DNA of 64,000 nt from contig JAALGY010000032.1 of the NCBI GenBank assembly GCA_032358165.1, forward strand, positions 2,108,001 through 2,172,000, written 5' to 3'. The notes under the pieces are model-generated. The model did no database searches and was not told the DNA's origin. It worked only from the letters and a program-made list of their open reading frames with translations. This DNA is from Diplosphaera chodatii. Its lineage: Eukaryota > Chlorophyta > Trebouxiophyceae > Prasiolales > Stichococcaceae. Each line of letters begins with the position of its first letter. Position 1 is the first letter of the stretch. A program made the position numbers and the translations under genes. Below are positions 37,264 through 49,000 of the stretch, piece by piece.

Positions 37264-37658
37264 GTTATTAACCTGTTCCGATCGGGCGCTTATTGGTCAC
37301 CACTTCAACGTTCAGGCTCCTCAGCAGTGCGACGGTGTAGTGGGTTGACAACAGCTCTTGTACGACTCACCAGTAAAGATGGCAAGCAGTGCCGCATCCA
37401 CCATCCCCAAACCCTGCTGAATCCTATGCACTGAAGTTGCAAAGGTTTCCAATGTCCACAATCATAATCTGCACGCGTGTGCTCAGCCCAAACCGTGCTG
37501 CTACACCGGGCGTTCGAGACTGAGCCCAAGCAGCATCCTGGAATAGAAGGAACAGCGCAAACACAGCCGCTGCAAGCAGCGCTCTCACTGCATGCTGATA
37601 CCATCAAGGCAGCTGTCCTTGCACTGGGTGCTCCTGCTGGGAGCCCACCAATGTCACA
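37264..37658. promoter_or_regulatory. Spacer, hypothetical gene / TMEM42-like
   Basis: About 395 bp between a minus-strand start at 37263 and the TMEM42-like start at 37659. No exon was recognised. It presumably contains upstream regions for one or both genes. Confidence 0.35.
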
Positions 37659-38179
37659 ATGTCGGGGTATCGAGTGGCAGCCTTGGCAGGGTGTCTCGCA
37701 GCAACTGCAGGGGCATGCGGCAAAATGGCGCAGCTTGTCAGGGCTTCAAAACCAGCTCCGCTATGGCAGCAGCCTCTGGCGATTGCGTGGCTCGCAGCGC
37801 ACATTGCAGCCAACGCCGTCATGACGGTGTGCTTCGTGCGGGCGCTGCAGCGGCTGCCTGCCATCCATGCCACAGTCGCCAGCATTGCGGCCAACATGCT
37901 GCTGACGGTGAGCACATGGCCTGCAGTCAACGCTGGCAGATCGAGACCTGGTCAGCCGTATCAGCTCAGTGTCGACTTCAGCCCTGTGAAACCAGCAGTC
38001 AGCTGACAAACTGTGGTGTGCAGGGTGCGGCCGGCGCCCTCATCTTTGGGGAAGTGATTGGGCCGCGGTGGCTGTGCGGCGCTGCGCTGCTCCTCCTTGG
38101 CGTGCTGCTAGTGTCTGCCGGCCGACTTCCTCGGTCAGAAGCATCATCAGCTGCTGGCAGGGCTACACACACAGACTAG
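37659..38179 (+). CDS. TMEM42-like EamA/small multidrug-type membrane protein
   Basis: This is a short member of the drug/metabolite transporter superfamily like animal and plant TMEM42. It has two exons: 37659-37907 (83 codons) and 38024-38179, joined in phase after NMLLT. The 134-residue product has four predicted helices: YRVAALAGCLAATAGACGKM, LAIAWLAAHIAANAVMTVCF, the region around ALQRLPAIHATVASIAANML, and LCGAALLLLGVLLVSAGRL. FVRALQRLP...T.AS..AN and LIFGE.IGPRW..GA.LLL.GV are the family hallmarks. The substrate is unknown. The stop at 38177-38179 is only 55 nt ahead of the ATG of the next gene on the same strand, so the 3' end of this gene and the 5' end of the TruA-type gene must overlap or be very tightly packed. 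Confidence 0.85.
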
Positions 38180-38233
38180 CAGGCAGTCGTGCGGCATCTG
38201 TCACAGCGTCAGCGTCTGGCGGCAGAAACACGC

Positions 38234-39818
38234 ATGAGCGCAGTGCCTGCAGCAGACACGCTCGGGATCCAGCGCAACAAAAGTACGCGGCAGTGGTCGC
38301 ATACGATGGCACAGGGTATGCGGTGAGCATGGGCTGAGGGCGAAGCTTGCAGAGGCTTGCAAAACCTTTTCTGCCCTGATATGCTGCTGAGCTGGAGCTG
38401 TGAGCCTGCTGTTGCGCAGGGCTTTCAGATGCAGACAAAGTTGCCGGGCGCCACTATACAGGTGTACTGTTGACTGCGCTCACACGACGTGTTTACACGG
38501 CATTCAATGTTGCAGCGCTCCGACTGGCAGGCGTTTGTTCCCGTGCAGGACCGCCTGGAAACGGCTATCCAGCGTGTGACACATCAGCCCCGGCAGGTTG
38601 GCCCGATCACAAGTGCGTTGACATCTCCTGTGAAGACTGCCTGGAGCTGCGAGAGGTGATGGCGGCCTGTGCTGCGGTGGGACAGGAGCTGAGGCTGCAG
38701 GCCGCGGGCAGGACGGACTCGGGGGTGCACGCGCGGGGGCAGTGCGTCTCCTTCCTGCTGCCTTGCAGCCTGCGCATGACGCCGCGGCAGCTGCAAGCGG
38801 GCATCAACGCCTGCCTGCCGGGCGCAATCAGGCTGCTCAAGGTTGCCCACGCGCCTCCGGCATTCAGCGCGCGTCACAGGTGCCTGTGAGGCCACCACCT
38901 TGGCGAATGTGATAAGTGACATGCCTGGTGCAAGCCTGTGTAGTGGATGAGTTTTCCGTCGCAAATGCAGTCACATGTCACACTCATGTGGCTCGCTGTT
39001 TTGCAGTGCCATCTCGAAGGAGTACCACTTCCGAGTCAGCACAGCAGCCGTGCCAGACCCCTTTCATCGCAACTACTTTCAGCACGTGTCCATGTCGCTG
39101 GACATGAACCTGTTGCGGTGCGCCTGCCTGGCCCTGGACACGCCAAGATGTTTTTTGAGCACACTGCATCTAAACCAAAGCCGACCGCCAGATATTGCAC
39201 TGGGCACAGGGGTGCGGCTGCGCTGTTTCAGGGTGAACACGACTTTACACAATTCGCCAATCTGTCACCCGCCAACGAGTATCGGCACCCTATCAAGCGG
39301 CTGTCGCGGTGTGAGGTTGTAGACCAGCCGGATGGCTTCCGCATCGAGGTGCTGGCAGCGTCCTTCGGCACTGTCTGCTTGGTGCGTGTTTCTGCTGAGT
39401 CGGAGCTGGTGCGCACATCGTTTTTACTACGTGCCTTTGCTGTATCGACTTCACATAGGTGGAAGGCAACGGGTTTCTGTACAAGCAAGTCCGGCACCTA
39501 GTAGGCGCGATGCTGACCGCGGGCCGCGGCCGCCTGACCCTGGGTGCCATCTCCGCTGCACTGGAGCTGGGCAGCGCCCAGCCGCCTGGTGCGTTTGTGC
39601 AGCTGCGCAAAGCAGCGAGCCGCCTGTCCAAAGTGCTGGACTCCTTCGGGAGGGTCCACGATTTTTTCATGTGTACACGATGCTGACACATGTGGTGACA
39701 TGCCTAATGCGCAGGCAACAAGTACCGCGGCTGGAACATCGCCGAGCCGCAGGGTTTATGCCTCATGCGGGTTGACTACCCCGGTGAGCTGCTCTGCGAA
39801 AACCAGACGCGGAGCTGA
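38234..39818 (+). CDS. TruA-type tRNA pseudouridine synthase
   Basis: This enzyme isomerises uridines in tRNA (TruA/PUS family). Blocks in order are KYAAVVAYDGTGYA then GFQMQTKLPGATIQ, DRLETAIQRVTHQPRQ and the catalytic motif AAGRTDSGVHARGQCVSFLL with its active-site Asp. LQAGINACLPGAIRLLKVAH, SAISKEYHFRVSTAAVPDPF and FQGEHDFTQFANLS follow, then PIKRLSRCEVVDQPDGFRIE, VEGNGFLYKQVRHLVGAMLT and the last exon KYRGWNIAEPQGLCLMRVDY, stop 39816-39818. The sequence before AAGRTD (38590-38698) could be exon or intron. The start is uncertain: the only nearby ATG (38234) is one base out of frame with KYAAVV across an A4 run at 38278-38282. Either a one-base error or an unseen upstream exon explains this. 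Localisation cannot be told. Confidence 0.87.
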
Positions 39819-40072
39819 CTGTTGGCGCCGACTCCTCAGCAGCTTGTAGAGAAAGGGTTTGTCGGCACCACGATGTTTGGTCGTTGTACCATTCTTGCTT
39901 GCAACAGTACAGCAAAGCCGTCCCACCAACCCTGAGCCTTTGGACTGCTTAACCCAACTGTGGCCATACAACTGCTGCAACACACCGTCCAGCTGGGTGC
40001 AGCTGTGAAACAGATGTAGCCACAGTGACCTTTCGCTGACATGTCGCAGCCTAGCTGACATCGCCGTCGCCA
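39819..40072. other. Convergent spacer, TruA-type / GBP
   Basis: About 255 bp of tail-to-tail spacer. No coding exon seen. Confidence 0.4.
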
Positions 40073-43000
40073 TCACACCACCGAGCGCATGTAGGACACC
40101 CAGTCCGCCTTTTTGGCCTTGCCCTGTGTGAGCTCCCACACCTTGGCCTCGTGCCCCGCATCCATCAGCCAGCCCTTGATCTCCACGATGGTCATCTTCG
40201 ACGGGTTGGGCACCCCGTCTGCTTGCTCCCCTTGTGCGGCCTGCGGATTGTACGGGGATGTTGTGTGACCACAGCACACAACCTTGGGCTGGCCGCTGCG
40301 TGCCACCTGCACATGACCACCACGCGCTTCCAAACTCGCACCTGGGGCGCCTCGTCGTCCGGCGTGGCATATCCAGAGGCTGTGCCGTCTGGCGGCGGCG
40401 GCGAGGCTTCTGCCGCTGGCGAGCCGCCGGTGACACCCGCGATGCCCCGCTTTGGCGAGGCACGGCTGGCGAGCTCCTGGATGCGCAGCCTCAGGTCCTG
40501 CAGCCCAGGGTCGAGACGCTGATCGGCCGATGGCGGATGGTGTGAGCATGCCCACCTCGCCCTTTGGTCTGACTCTGACAGCTGCGCGACAGAAGACATA
40601 TTTTCAGATGCCACAACTGATGCACCTCCTGCTGTGCCAGTGCTGCGTCACGCTCTGCCGCTGCAGCCTGGGCCGTCGCCTGCTCGCGCGCCAAGCTTTG
40701 CTGGAGCTGCTGCAGCTCCGTCTGCGAGGCAGCACCAGCGCCAGCCAGCTGCCTGCATCCGGGTGGTTTGCCGTTGGCAATAACTGCCACCGAAGTTACA
40801 GCCTGTAAAAAGCGCTGCAACTCTTTACAAGTCATGCAATGCCGAGCAACTGTATCGTTCATTGCACACCCTGCTTCACAAGTAGATTCAGCAAAAACAC
40901 CTGCGCAGTGAGTCGGCCTCGGAGCGTGCAGCCGCCAGGTCCGCCTGCGCAGCGCTCAGCTGCTGGCGAGCCACAGCTGCAGCTGAGGAGGCCTCCTCGC
41001 TGCTGCGGCTGCGCGCCGCCGCGACGTCCCGCTCCTGCAGTGGCACTTGATCAGCGTGAGGACACCAGGGGCTGGCTCAGCACCTCTGCACATCGACAGG
41101 CGGCAGGCTCGCAGCCAAGTCTTGCAACAGGCTCGCACCAGGCGCTGGGCTGCTGCCTGCAGCTGCGCCTCGAGGCTGGCGATGCGCTGCTGCGACTGGC
41201 GGGCGGCGGCGCGCTGCTCCTGCGCCTGCCGCTCGGCCTCGGTGAGGCGCTGCTCCGCGCGGAGGGCGCGCGCCTCCGCCGCGTCCGCCGCCTGCTCCGC
41301 GCGCCTCGCAGCAGCCTCCGCCTGTTTGCCATGTCCACAGCCGGCGCCTGTCAGGCCTGCGCAGGGCCAGTGAGGTCCAATGCGTGGCGTCGGTGGTGTT
41401 GCCGGGTGCCACTGCCGAGCCGCGCCTGCTGCAGGGCGGCGGACGCGGAGGTGGCGCGCTCCGCGGCGGTGGCCAGCTGCGCCTGCTGCTCCGCAGCGCG
41501 CCGCGCCGCCAGGTCCCGCACCAGGCCCGCGTACCTGCGCATCGCCCCGTGCTTCGGTCGGCAAGTGGCTGCCGCCAGTTTGCTAGGCATGGTGTGATGC
41601 AGTTCATTGAGTGTTTTTCAGCAGGTCTGCCCTTGACCATCCCATCTCAGGTGTCAAATCAGCAACTGCTCACGTGTCGCGCATAAAATCCGCATGACGG
41701 CGCCACTTGACGGGCCCCGCCGCATCTGCTGATGCTGCATATTCACGGTCGAACTCTGCAAGCTGCGCCTGCAGCTGCTCAAGCGTCGCGTTGGGGGCGC
41801 GCGCTACCTGCATCAAAGCCGACGGTTCACTGTTGACATAGTTGTGTTGTGGAGGACAAGTCGTTTCAGACGGGCTTTGCAACCCTCCAACATCAACGGG
41901 GGTACTGCTCCAGGTGCAGGTGGCATGTCTCCCGTATCACAATACCCAACTCGTCGGCTGGACTCTGTCGGTGCTTCACGATCTTTTGAACAGCAAACAA
42001 ACCCAGCAGCTCACCTGTGTCAGGCGCGTGGTGGCCTGATTGATGAGCTGCTCGCAGGCAAGAGCAGCACTGGCCAGCCGCGATTGCTTGACCTGCTGGA
42101 ACCGGGCTTCCACTGCCTTGCGCCACCGCTCATCCCCGGCCCGCCGGACAGCAGGCTCCCCAATGGCGCCGGCCTGCATGTCGTGTGACATTTAAGTGCG
42201 CCACACCACCGACATTTGCCAGGCCACCTTCTTGTGCATGTCGACGAATAACACTGCACCAGACCAGCCGAGACCCAGGGCACCAGTGTCAGACGATAGA
42301 AAAGGGTGGCTTGAGGTTACTGACTCTGGGTCAACAGCTGTCAAAGGCCCCACAACTGTCCCATAGTCTCGAGATGGCGTCCTCCCTTCTCACACCGCTC
42401 CAAGGCACGAGCCAGCTGTGTGTGGCCCACCTCATAGGTGGCGGCGGCGGCATCCAGTGCACGGCGGTGCTCCACCTCGAACGCGCCCTCGTCCGGCTCA
42501 ATGCTGTCACGAAACGCTGCAGCATATGCTCCCTCCGCTGCATCGGCTGCGCGGCGACACTCGGCCTCTGCAACCCCCTGCATGCAGGTCATGTCCTCAT
42601 GATTACGACCATGCTCCAGTGGCACAGCTGGCAACCTTGTCAGGCGCCCTGCAGTCACACTGTCACCAGTATCACAGCGAAGGGTGCACCTGCCAGGCGG
42701 TGGCGATTGTGGGCACTGCTCCGCCGTTGATGGCGTCCACATAGGCGCTGGCCAGCGCCGCCAGCACGCCGCCTGACACCACATCCTGCCCCAAGCGCTT
42801 GGGCCCAGCCTTGCTGAACAGCAGGGCCGTCAGCTGCTCCAAGCCCTGCCACAGGTGCCAGCGCGCCTGAGGAAGCTGCTTCACAGGTTTGTTCAATGAC
42901 AAAGGAGGTGAGAGCATGTGCACCGTGCTCTGTTCCGCTTGACAGCAGGTGCAGGTGCAGGCACCTGGCGGAACTCGGGGCGCAGCTGTGACGTGGGCAG

Positions 43001-44127
43001 CGAGTCCAGGGCCTGCAGCTGCTTTTCGTCCGACACCGGGCGGACCAGCGCGAAGCAGTCGCGCTCTGGGAACAGCCCAACAATGCTCTCCCGAATCTGG
43101 TTCTTAGCGGCCGTGCCGCGGTCCTTGCCCGGCAGCGGCGCCAGCGCTGACTCCAGGTACTGCTTTGGCGTCACCTGCTTGGATGCTGTCACTGAAAGAT
43201 GACGCGCATGTTCGACGGTAACAAGTACAAGAGGCACACAGCGCAACCTCGCCATGATCAAACACACGTGGGGAGCACCTCGCGGCCCTCGTCCTCCAGC
43301 GACAGGTAGAAGTCGCGCAGGAGCCACAGGAAGGCGGGCGTGAAGGCGGCCAGCTCCCCGCGGCTGCTCTCGCCGGCGGTGCTGCCCGCCCGCACCCGTA
43401 TGTGCTTCGTCACCTGCATGCCAGACCTGAAGGCATGGGAATCATGGCGAAAGCTGCAGTGGTCTGCCTCAAGCATCTGTGTAACCCCAGCTCATCGCAC
43501 CTCTGTGACGAGCGACAGGCGATCGAGTGCTGCCTCATCGATGCCGCCCATCTGGTTGTACACAAACAGGCTCGACAGCAGCACGGCCAGGCTGAAGATC
43601 TGTGTGGAGTACTGTCCTGTCTGCAGCGCACATGGACGCATTGAAGTCAGACTGCAAGGTGTGTCACAAAGACACCACCTGTCAGCAAACAACACACGGG
43701 CCGATGATGTTTGTGTTGGCAACGTGCGCACCTGGTCGTAGGCATCAATGCCCTCTGTGTCCAAGAGCACCAGGTGATACTTGGTGCCGTCGGGCATGGT
43801 ACGATCAATGGGCGTTGACCACATCCACAGGCCCTTGGTGCATGGCCGCACGCTGGGCGCGACCTGGAACCCGGTGCTGCGCCCCAGCAGCTGGTTGAGG
43901 ATGAAGGACTTGCCCTGCCGCGCCCTGCCTGACACAGCAATCACGCCCACCGGGCCGCGGATGCGCCTGAGCGACTGCAGCGCCTCCTCGCCCAGTTCAA
44001 AATTGCTCGTGCGGGTGTTGTAGCGGATCAGCTCCAATGGTGCTCCCGGCTGCTCACCAACTGGGCCAGCCGACGCCGCTGACGACTTGCTGGCGAAACC
44101 TGTGGCCTCACCAATGCGCCTGAACAT
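40073..44127 (-). CDS. Plant-type guanylate-binding protein (dynamin-like GTPase)
   Basis: This is a large GTPase of the GBP/atlastin class in its long plant form. The ATG at 44127 gives MFRRIGEATGFASKSSAASA. The G domain shows VGVIAVSGRARQGKSFILNQ (P loop), LLDTEGIDAYDQ (G3), LLSSLFVYNQMGGIDEAALD and FLWLLRDFYLSLEDEGREV, with the RD that replaces the usual NKxD in GBPs. KQYLESALAPLPG, ESIVGLFPERDCFALVRPVS and LRPEFRQ follow. The helical region begins LEQLTALLFSKAGPKRLGQD. A very long Ala/Glu/Arg coiled coil fills about 42600-40600. The last exon (SKMTIVEIKGWLMDAGHEAK, VWELTQGKAKKADWVSYMRS) forms a SAP/LEM-like C-terminal helix pair as in Arabidopsis relatives, stop 40075-40073. No CaaX box or membrane anchor is visible, unlike animal GBPs that are prenylated. 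Its role in an alga (defence or membrane remodelling) is open. Confidence 0.88.
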
Positions 44128-44528
44128 GGTTGTGGCTTGAGCAGCGCCAAAAGCAGGGAGCTGTCGTTGGTTTGACCAGGGCCTGAACTAGCGGTGCCTC
44201 AACAATCTCAGTTGGTATCACGTCCACATCTATAGCATTCGAGGCAAATCAAGATGACACACTACACAAGTGGCATCTGGCGCCGCGAATTGCATGTTGG
44301 CACAAGCAGTTCAGAGTTCACTGGCTGGCAACTAGCAGGAAGCCAGATGTGTTCTGCTTGAAATTGTGCATGCACCCTGCATGGCCGTTCGCGCTCCTGA
44401 TGACAGCAAATGTGTAGTCTGCAGCGATGCGAACCTTATGAGACGTGCAGCTGCAGCTTGCAGATCATCATCGGCTGCTGCCCTGTCGGCGTGACACCTG
44501 TGTGTTGCGGCAGTGCTGATGACAGCAC
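44128..44528. promoter_or_regulatory. Divergent spacer, GBP / methyltransferase
   Basis: About 400 bp between divergent starts, presumably containing both promoters. No exon is recognised. Confidence 0.45.
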
Positions 44529-45719
44529 ATGCCAGTATCGAGACGGCTGATCTTGGCCGGGGCAGGTGTGTACGCCGTTGGAACTGCAGCTGCATATTCC
44601 CTCCTGAGGCCTGCTTCCGAGCCGCAGGAGGAGCAGCAGTCAGCCACCTTTGACAGCCTCGCCGCTGAGTACGATGCGAAAGTCAACTTTGAAGAAACGT
44701 TCATGGGCCTCAAGCTGCTGCGTTGGTGGCTTGTATCCCAGGCAAAGGTCCGGCGGCAACTGCTGCCTTGCATGCGCTGCGTGCGTGTGATTTGTATATG
44801 CCCACATTGTATGTGGCTACGTAGGGCGATGTATTGGAAATCAGCGCTGGCACGGGACGCAACCTTGGGTGAGAGTGACCCCATTGCGAACCTGCTTTGA
44901 GCTTCGCAACACTTCAATGTGATGCAGCAGCGCCTGCCTGGATGATGACAGCTAATGCAACAGGCGAATCCTGTGTTGGCACATGCACAGGTACTACAAC
45001 TGGAAGGCGCTGAACTCCTTGACTCTTACAGACAGCTCACGCCACATGCTCTTTCATGCACGGTGAGCTGTAGGCGGAATGCCTGCCGTGTCTGGTCAGA
45101 GCGCAGTGGCCGGGACCTAGGCACCAGCGCGGCATGGCCCAATGCATGGCCGTGTGTACAGGCAGAAGCTGGGAAAGGGCGGAGAGGAGATGCCGGTGCA
45201 CTTTGTTCAGGCGGATGCGCAACAGCTGCGCTGCCTGCAGCCCAGCTGCACTGACAGACGTAGCGCAGGAGCACAGCAGCAGACTGAGCAGCGACTGCCA
45301 CAATGCAGCTTTGACACTGTCGTTGACAGCTTTGGGCTCTGCTCGCACAGCTCGCCAGTTGAAGCGCTCAAGGTCTGCGAAGGCAATGCTGCAATGTCCA
45401 GCCTGTTCAACTATGCATTGCAAGGCTCTGCCAAACGTTGATCCATCATGGGCCACTCCTCTTGCAGGCGGCCAGCAGCATTTGCAAACCGGGGGGCAAA
45501 CTGCTCCTGCTGGAGCATGGAAAGGCCAGACACGCCTGGCTGAACAACATTCTGGACAGAGACGCAGACAAGCACAGGAAGAAGTGGGCTTGCAACTGGA
45601 ACAGGGACATAGAGGCTATCGTCAAGGCAGCAGGGTTGACGATCGAAAGCATGCAGCGGTGGCACTTTGGCACAACCTATGTGATTGTCGCGCGACCTGG
45701 CAAGCCGAGCAAGCCGTAG
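44529..45719 (+). CDS. OMS1/METTL7-like SAM methyltransferase, membrane-anchored
   Basis: This is a class I S-adenosylmethionine-dependent methyltransferase similar to yeast OMS1 and animal METTL7. MPVSRRLILAGAGVYAVGTA starts at 44529 and forms an N-terminal membrane helix. TFDSLAAEYDAKVNFEETFM and GLKLLRWWLVSQAK follow. Motif I is GDVLEISAGTGRNLG (exon near 44826-44870), then YYNWKALNSLTLTD, VHFVQADAQQL, FDTVVDSFGLCSHSSPVEAL and KPGGKLLLLEHGKARHAWLN. NILDRDADKHRKKWACNWNR and the terminal HFGTTYVIVARPGKPSKP (stop 45717-45719) match the family. The NRDI, DKH and FGTTY blocks are typical of the OMS1/METTL7 group rather than COQ5. Yeast OMS1 is in the mitochondrial inner membrane; the substrate here is unknown. 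An intron may remove part of the Gln-rich stretch near 45240-45300. Confidence 0.87.
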
Positions 45720-46070
45720 GCTGTTTGGAGCAACGATGCATGCATCGCCTGGGCATAGTTTCATAGTCTGAGCAGGATAGCAGCTGACAAAGACGATTGT
45801 TTTGGCACTACAAATCGAAGCGGCATGGGCCATGCTCTGCTGGACCATGCAGACGAACGGCTGTAAATCGGCTCACCCACTCCACAAGATCAGGGGCTCT
45901 ATGGAATCAGCGACCCAGCAGCTTTGGGTCTAAGCTGGTCAGCATTACCACGTACATCAGACCTCGCAGTGCATCCTGCAGCTTCGCGCTGGCTGTTGCG
46001 GCATCCTGCATCAACACGACAAGCCGCAGCAGTCATGACATTGCTGATTGAGCCAAGTCAAGTGGTTCTG
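45720..46070. other. Convergent spacer, methyltransferase / FAM114-like
   Basis: About 350 bp between two 3' ends. Nothing coding is recognised. Confidence 0.4.
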
Positions 46071-49000
46071 TCAAGTGTGAGGCAGATGTTGAGCTGGCGC
46101 GCAGGGCATGAGGCATGCCTTCTCAAGCGCTGCAGTTGCAGTGTCGTAGGGCAGGTCTGCTGCATCCACGGCGTCGCTGAAGGCACCCACGGCCATGTGC
46201 AGAGTGGTGCTGAAAGCAGAGGCCACCGACAGCAGGTCCTCCTCCATCCGCCTGGCCTGCAGTGCAGCATCGTCGCACAACTGAACACAGGCAACCGAGC
46301 TGGACAGAACAGCTGAGATGGGCCGTACACAACCCTGTGGCCTGCAGCAGAAGTTGAAAGCGCAGGCGTACTTCAGTGCACAGCATGCGCGCGATGTCCA
46401 GCGGCGCCGCGGGCCACTTGATGCCGTCATCTGACGGTTGGCGGTACCGTGCAAAGGCACTCACGGAGCGTGCCAGCGCCAGCACCCGCTCCATGCATAG
46501 CGAGGCCACCTCGCCAAGCTGCTCTGATCCTGCATGTCGTGGGAACATGTGGTGACAACATGAGTGACACAGCTGAGTGCACCGTCGTGCACAGGGCCTG
46601 CTGAGGCAAATGCCCAAATCACTCTCCAGCAAAGCCACACCTGCCGCCAGGATGTTGGCGAGCTGCTGCTTGGCGACTGTTGCAGGGTCGACAGGGGTGG
46701 CTGGGTTCTCTGCAGACGATTTGCTGGGTCTTCCGACCTCCTCGCCCATCTGCTCGGGATGCGACAGCTGGCCAGTTGCTTGCTTGGCCGCAGAGTGCGC
46801 TGCTGCCGTTAGCTCGTCCGCCTTGTCCTTTGCTGCATCAATTTGCCAGCCAGGTATGGACAGGGTGATGGACAGAAAGATTGACACTCGCAGGTGAGGA
46901 GCACTCGATCAGTGTCTAACCAGCAGGACCAACCTGACGTGCAGAGGGCGGTCAACGGACTGCGCCCGCTATCCAAATCTGTTAGGCAGGAATCTGCTGC
47001 CCTTGGTGTCGCAGCCGTCGCCATGTCCTGCATGTCATGCATGCCGACCGTCCATGATTGTGTCGCGTGCACACAGCACAGACGGGACATGCAGGCCAGC
47101 ACGGATCACAGCTGCAGGGCCGCTATCGATGGTGCACAACAAGGGGGCATCCCGATATATGGTCGATACCAGTGCAGGTGGGATCTCGACCAGCGCAGCC
47201 TCTATGGCCTTCTGACCCGCCTCATCCAGCTGGCGCCGACATGCATGGAACCGCCTCACCGCCGCATGGCTCAACTCCTCGAGCTCCTGCGGTACCAGCA
47301 CAACTTTACTGGGTCTCACATGAGACACAGTGCGATGCACCAGCGCTGCATGCACTGCAATCAAGATGGCACACCCCAGGGTGGCACACATACCTCTGTG
47401 GTCTGGCGGCCGCCGTGGGCCTCGAAAGCAGATTGAAACCCAGGCACTTGGCGGGCGTTGGCGCCGCCCACTGCATGCACAGCGCCCCACACCTTGCCGC
47501 GTGGTGCCTCCAAGAACTCGTATGCTTGCTGGCCAAGGTTCTGCAGAGCAAACGCAAACCAAGTTCTGCACTTTTGCAGACTGCGCGGGAGAACCCATGC
47601 ATGGTGCACGTTGCACAGGTACAATGTCACCCTGCTGCACACCTGAAGGCGTGTTTCCGCCTCGGTTGCCAGCTGCGCTCCCACATTGCGTGTGCTGCCG
47701 GCAACTGCAGCGAGGCCCCTGCAGCACAGTGCCTAATAAGTGTGAGCATGGCAGATGCAATGGCGAAAAGGATTGGAGACATAGCATGCAGTAGTTTCTT
47801 TGTCACAGTGTACATGCAGAGGGCATGCCGAATGACTAGCGATGCATGCACGCAGTCTGGCCACACCCTGAAGCAGCCTTGACAGCGTGCAGCGAGGACA
47901 CGTCACGCACGCCCTCCTCCACCGTCTCCGTCACGCTCTGGGCGGCGGCGCGGAGGACGCCCTGCGCATTGCCCCACAGCCCAGCCACCTGCGGCCACCA
48001 CACCACCCCCTCTGGGCGCTGGGAGCTGGACCAGAAAGGGGCCACTGCCATCGAGCTGACACACTGCACCAAGCGCACGGCAAGGCATCACCTTCTGCAG
48101 TGCGCCGCTGGCGAGCTGGTCCACCTGCTTGTCGAAAGCCTGCAGAAAAGGAAATCTGTTGGAGTACGACAGAGTCCGCAGCAGGGTGCGGCCGGGCCTC
48201 TGCACCAGGTCACAGCTCACGGGCTGCTCACACGCGGCGCACCTTCACGCCGTGGTGCAGCTGGCTGTCGTCGCCCTCCAGCTTGGCAAGCGCACGCCGC
48301 CGCGCCGCCTCTGGGTCCGTGTCGCCTTGCGCCTGCATGCCCAAGTCAGCCAGAAATGCTGATTCATGCTGCAGGACGGTCATCTGCCAGTTGCAGCAAT
48401 GCCCACAAACGCAGGCAGCCAGCAGCGTGCATGTCGGGGACTTCCACACAACAACGGTGAGCGAACGCGCCCAGGTAGTTTCAGCACGCAGGCAGCTTGC
48501 CTGCATGCTCGCGGCTGCTGCGCCTGGCGGCGGCCGGCCGCGGGCACTGGAGGTTGAAGGAGCGCGGGGGCTGGGGCGGCGCATTGGCGCCTCTTGCGCC
48601 CGCGACTTGGCATGGCCTTCCTCCTCACTCACGTCAGAGTCGTCCACCTCTGCCAATGCCTGCTGGAAGCTGGTGGTCAGCCCTGCCACGTCTTTGCTGA
48701 CATTGGTCGCCACCTCCCGCAGTGCAGAGGTCCAGCCTCCCAGACTGCCCCAGCCACCGCCGCCGCTGCCAGCCTGCTGCGGAGTGGATGAACTCATGGG
48801 CGCTGGTGCAGCAGCGTTGGCGACAGCGTCTGCAGCACTTGACAGACCACCGGACTCTGGTGGTTTGACGGCTGTGCTGCTGCCTGGTGGGGCGGCATCT
48901 GCACCCCCTCCGCCACTGGGCGCCGAGCGCCGTGCGGCGGGCCGCGGCTGCGCTGCTGCAGCTGCGACAGAACCAGCAGCCGCAGGCCCAGGTGCAGGCG

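Noticed and set aside
47058..47882. 274-codon plus-strand frame, His/Ala/Cys-rich
   Set aside because: Antisense to helical exons of the FAM114-like gene, crosses their introns, and has no family resemblance.
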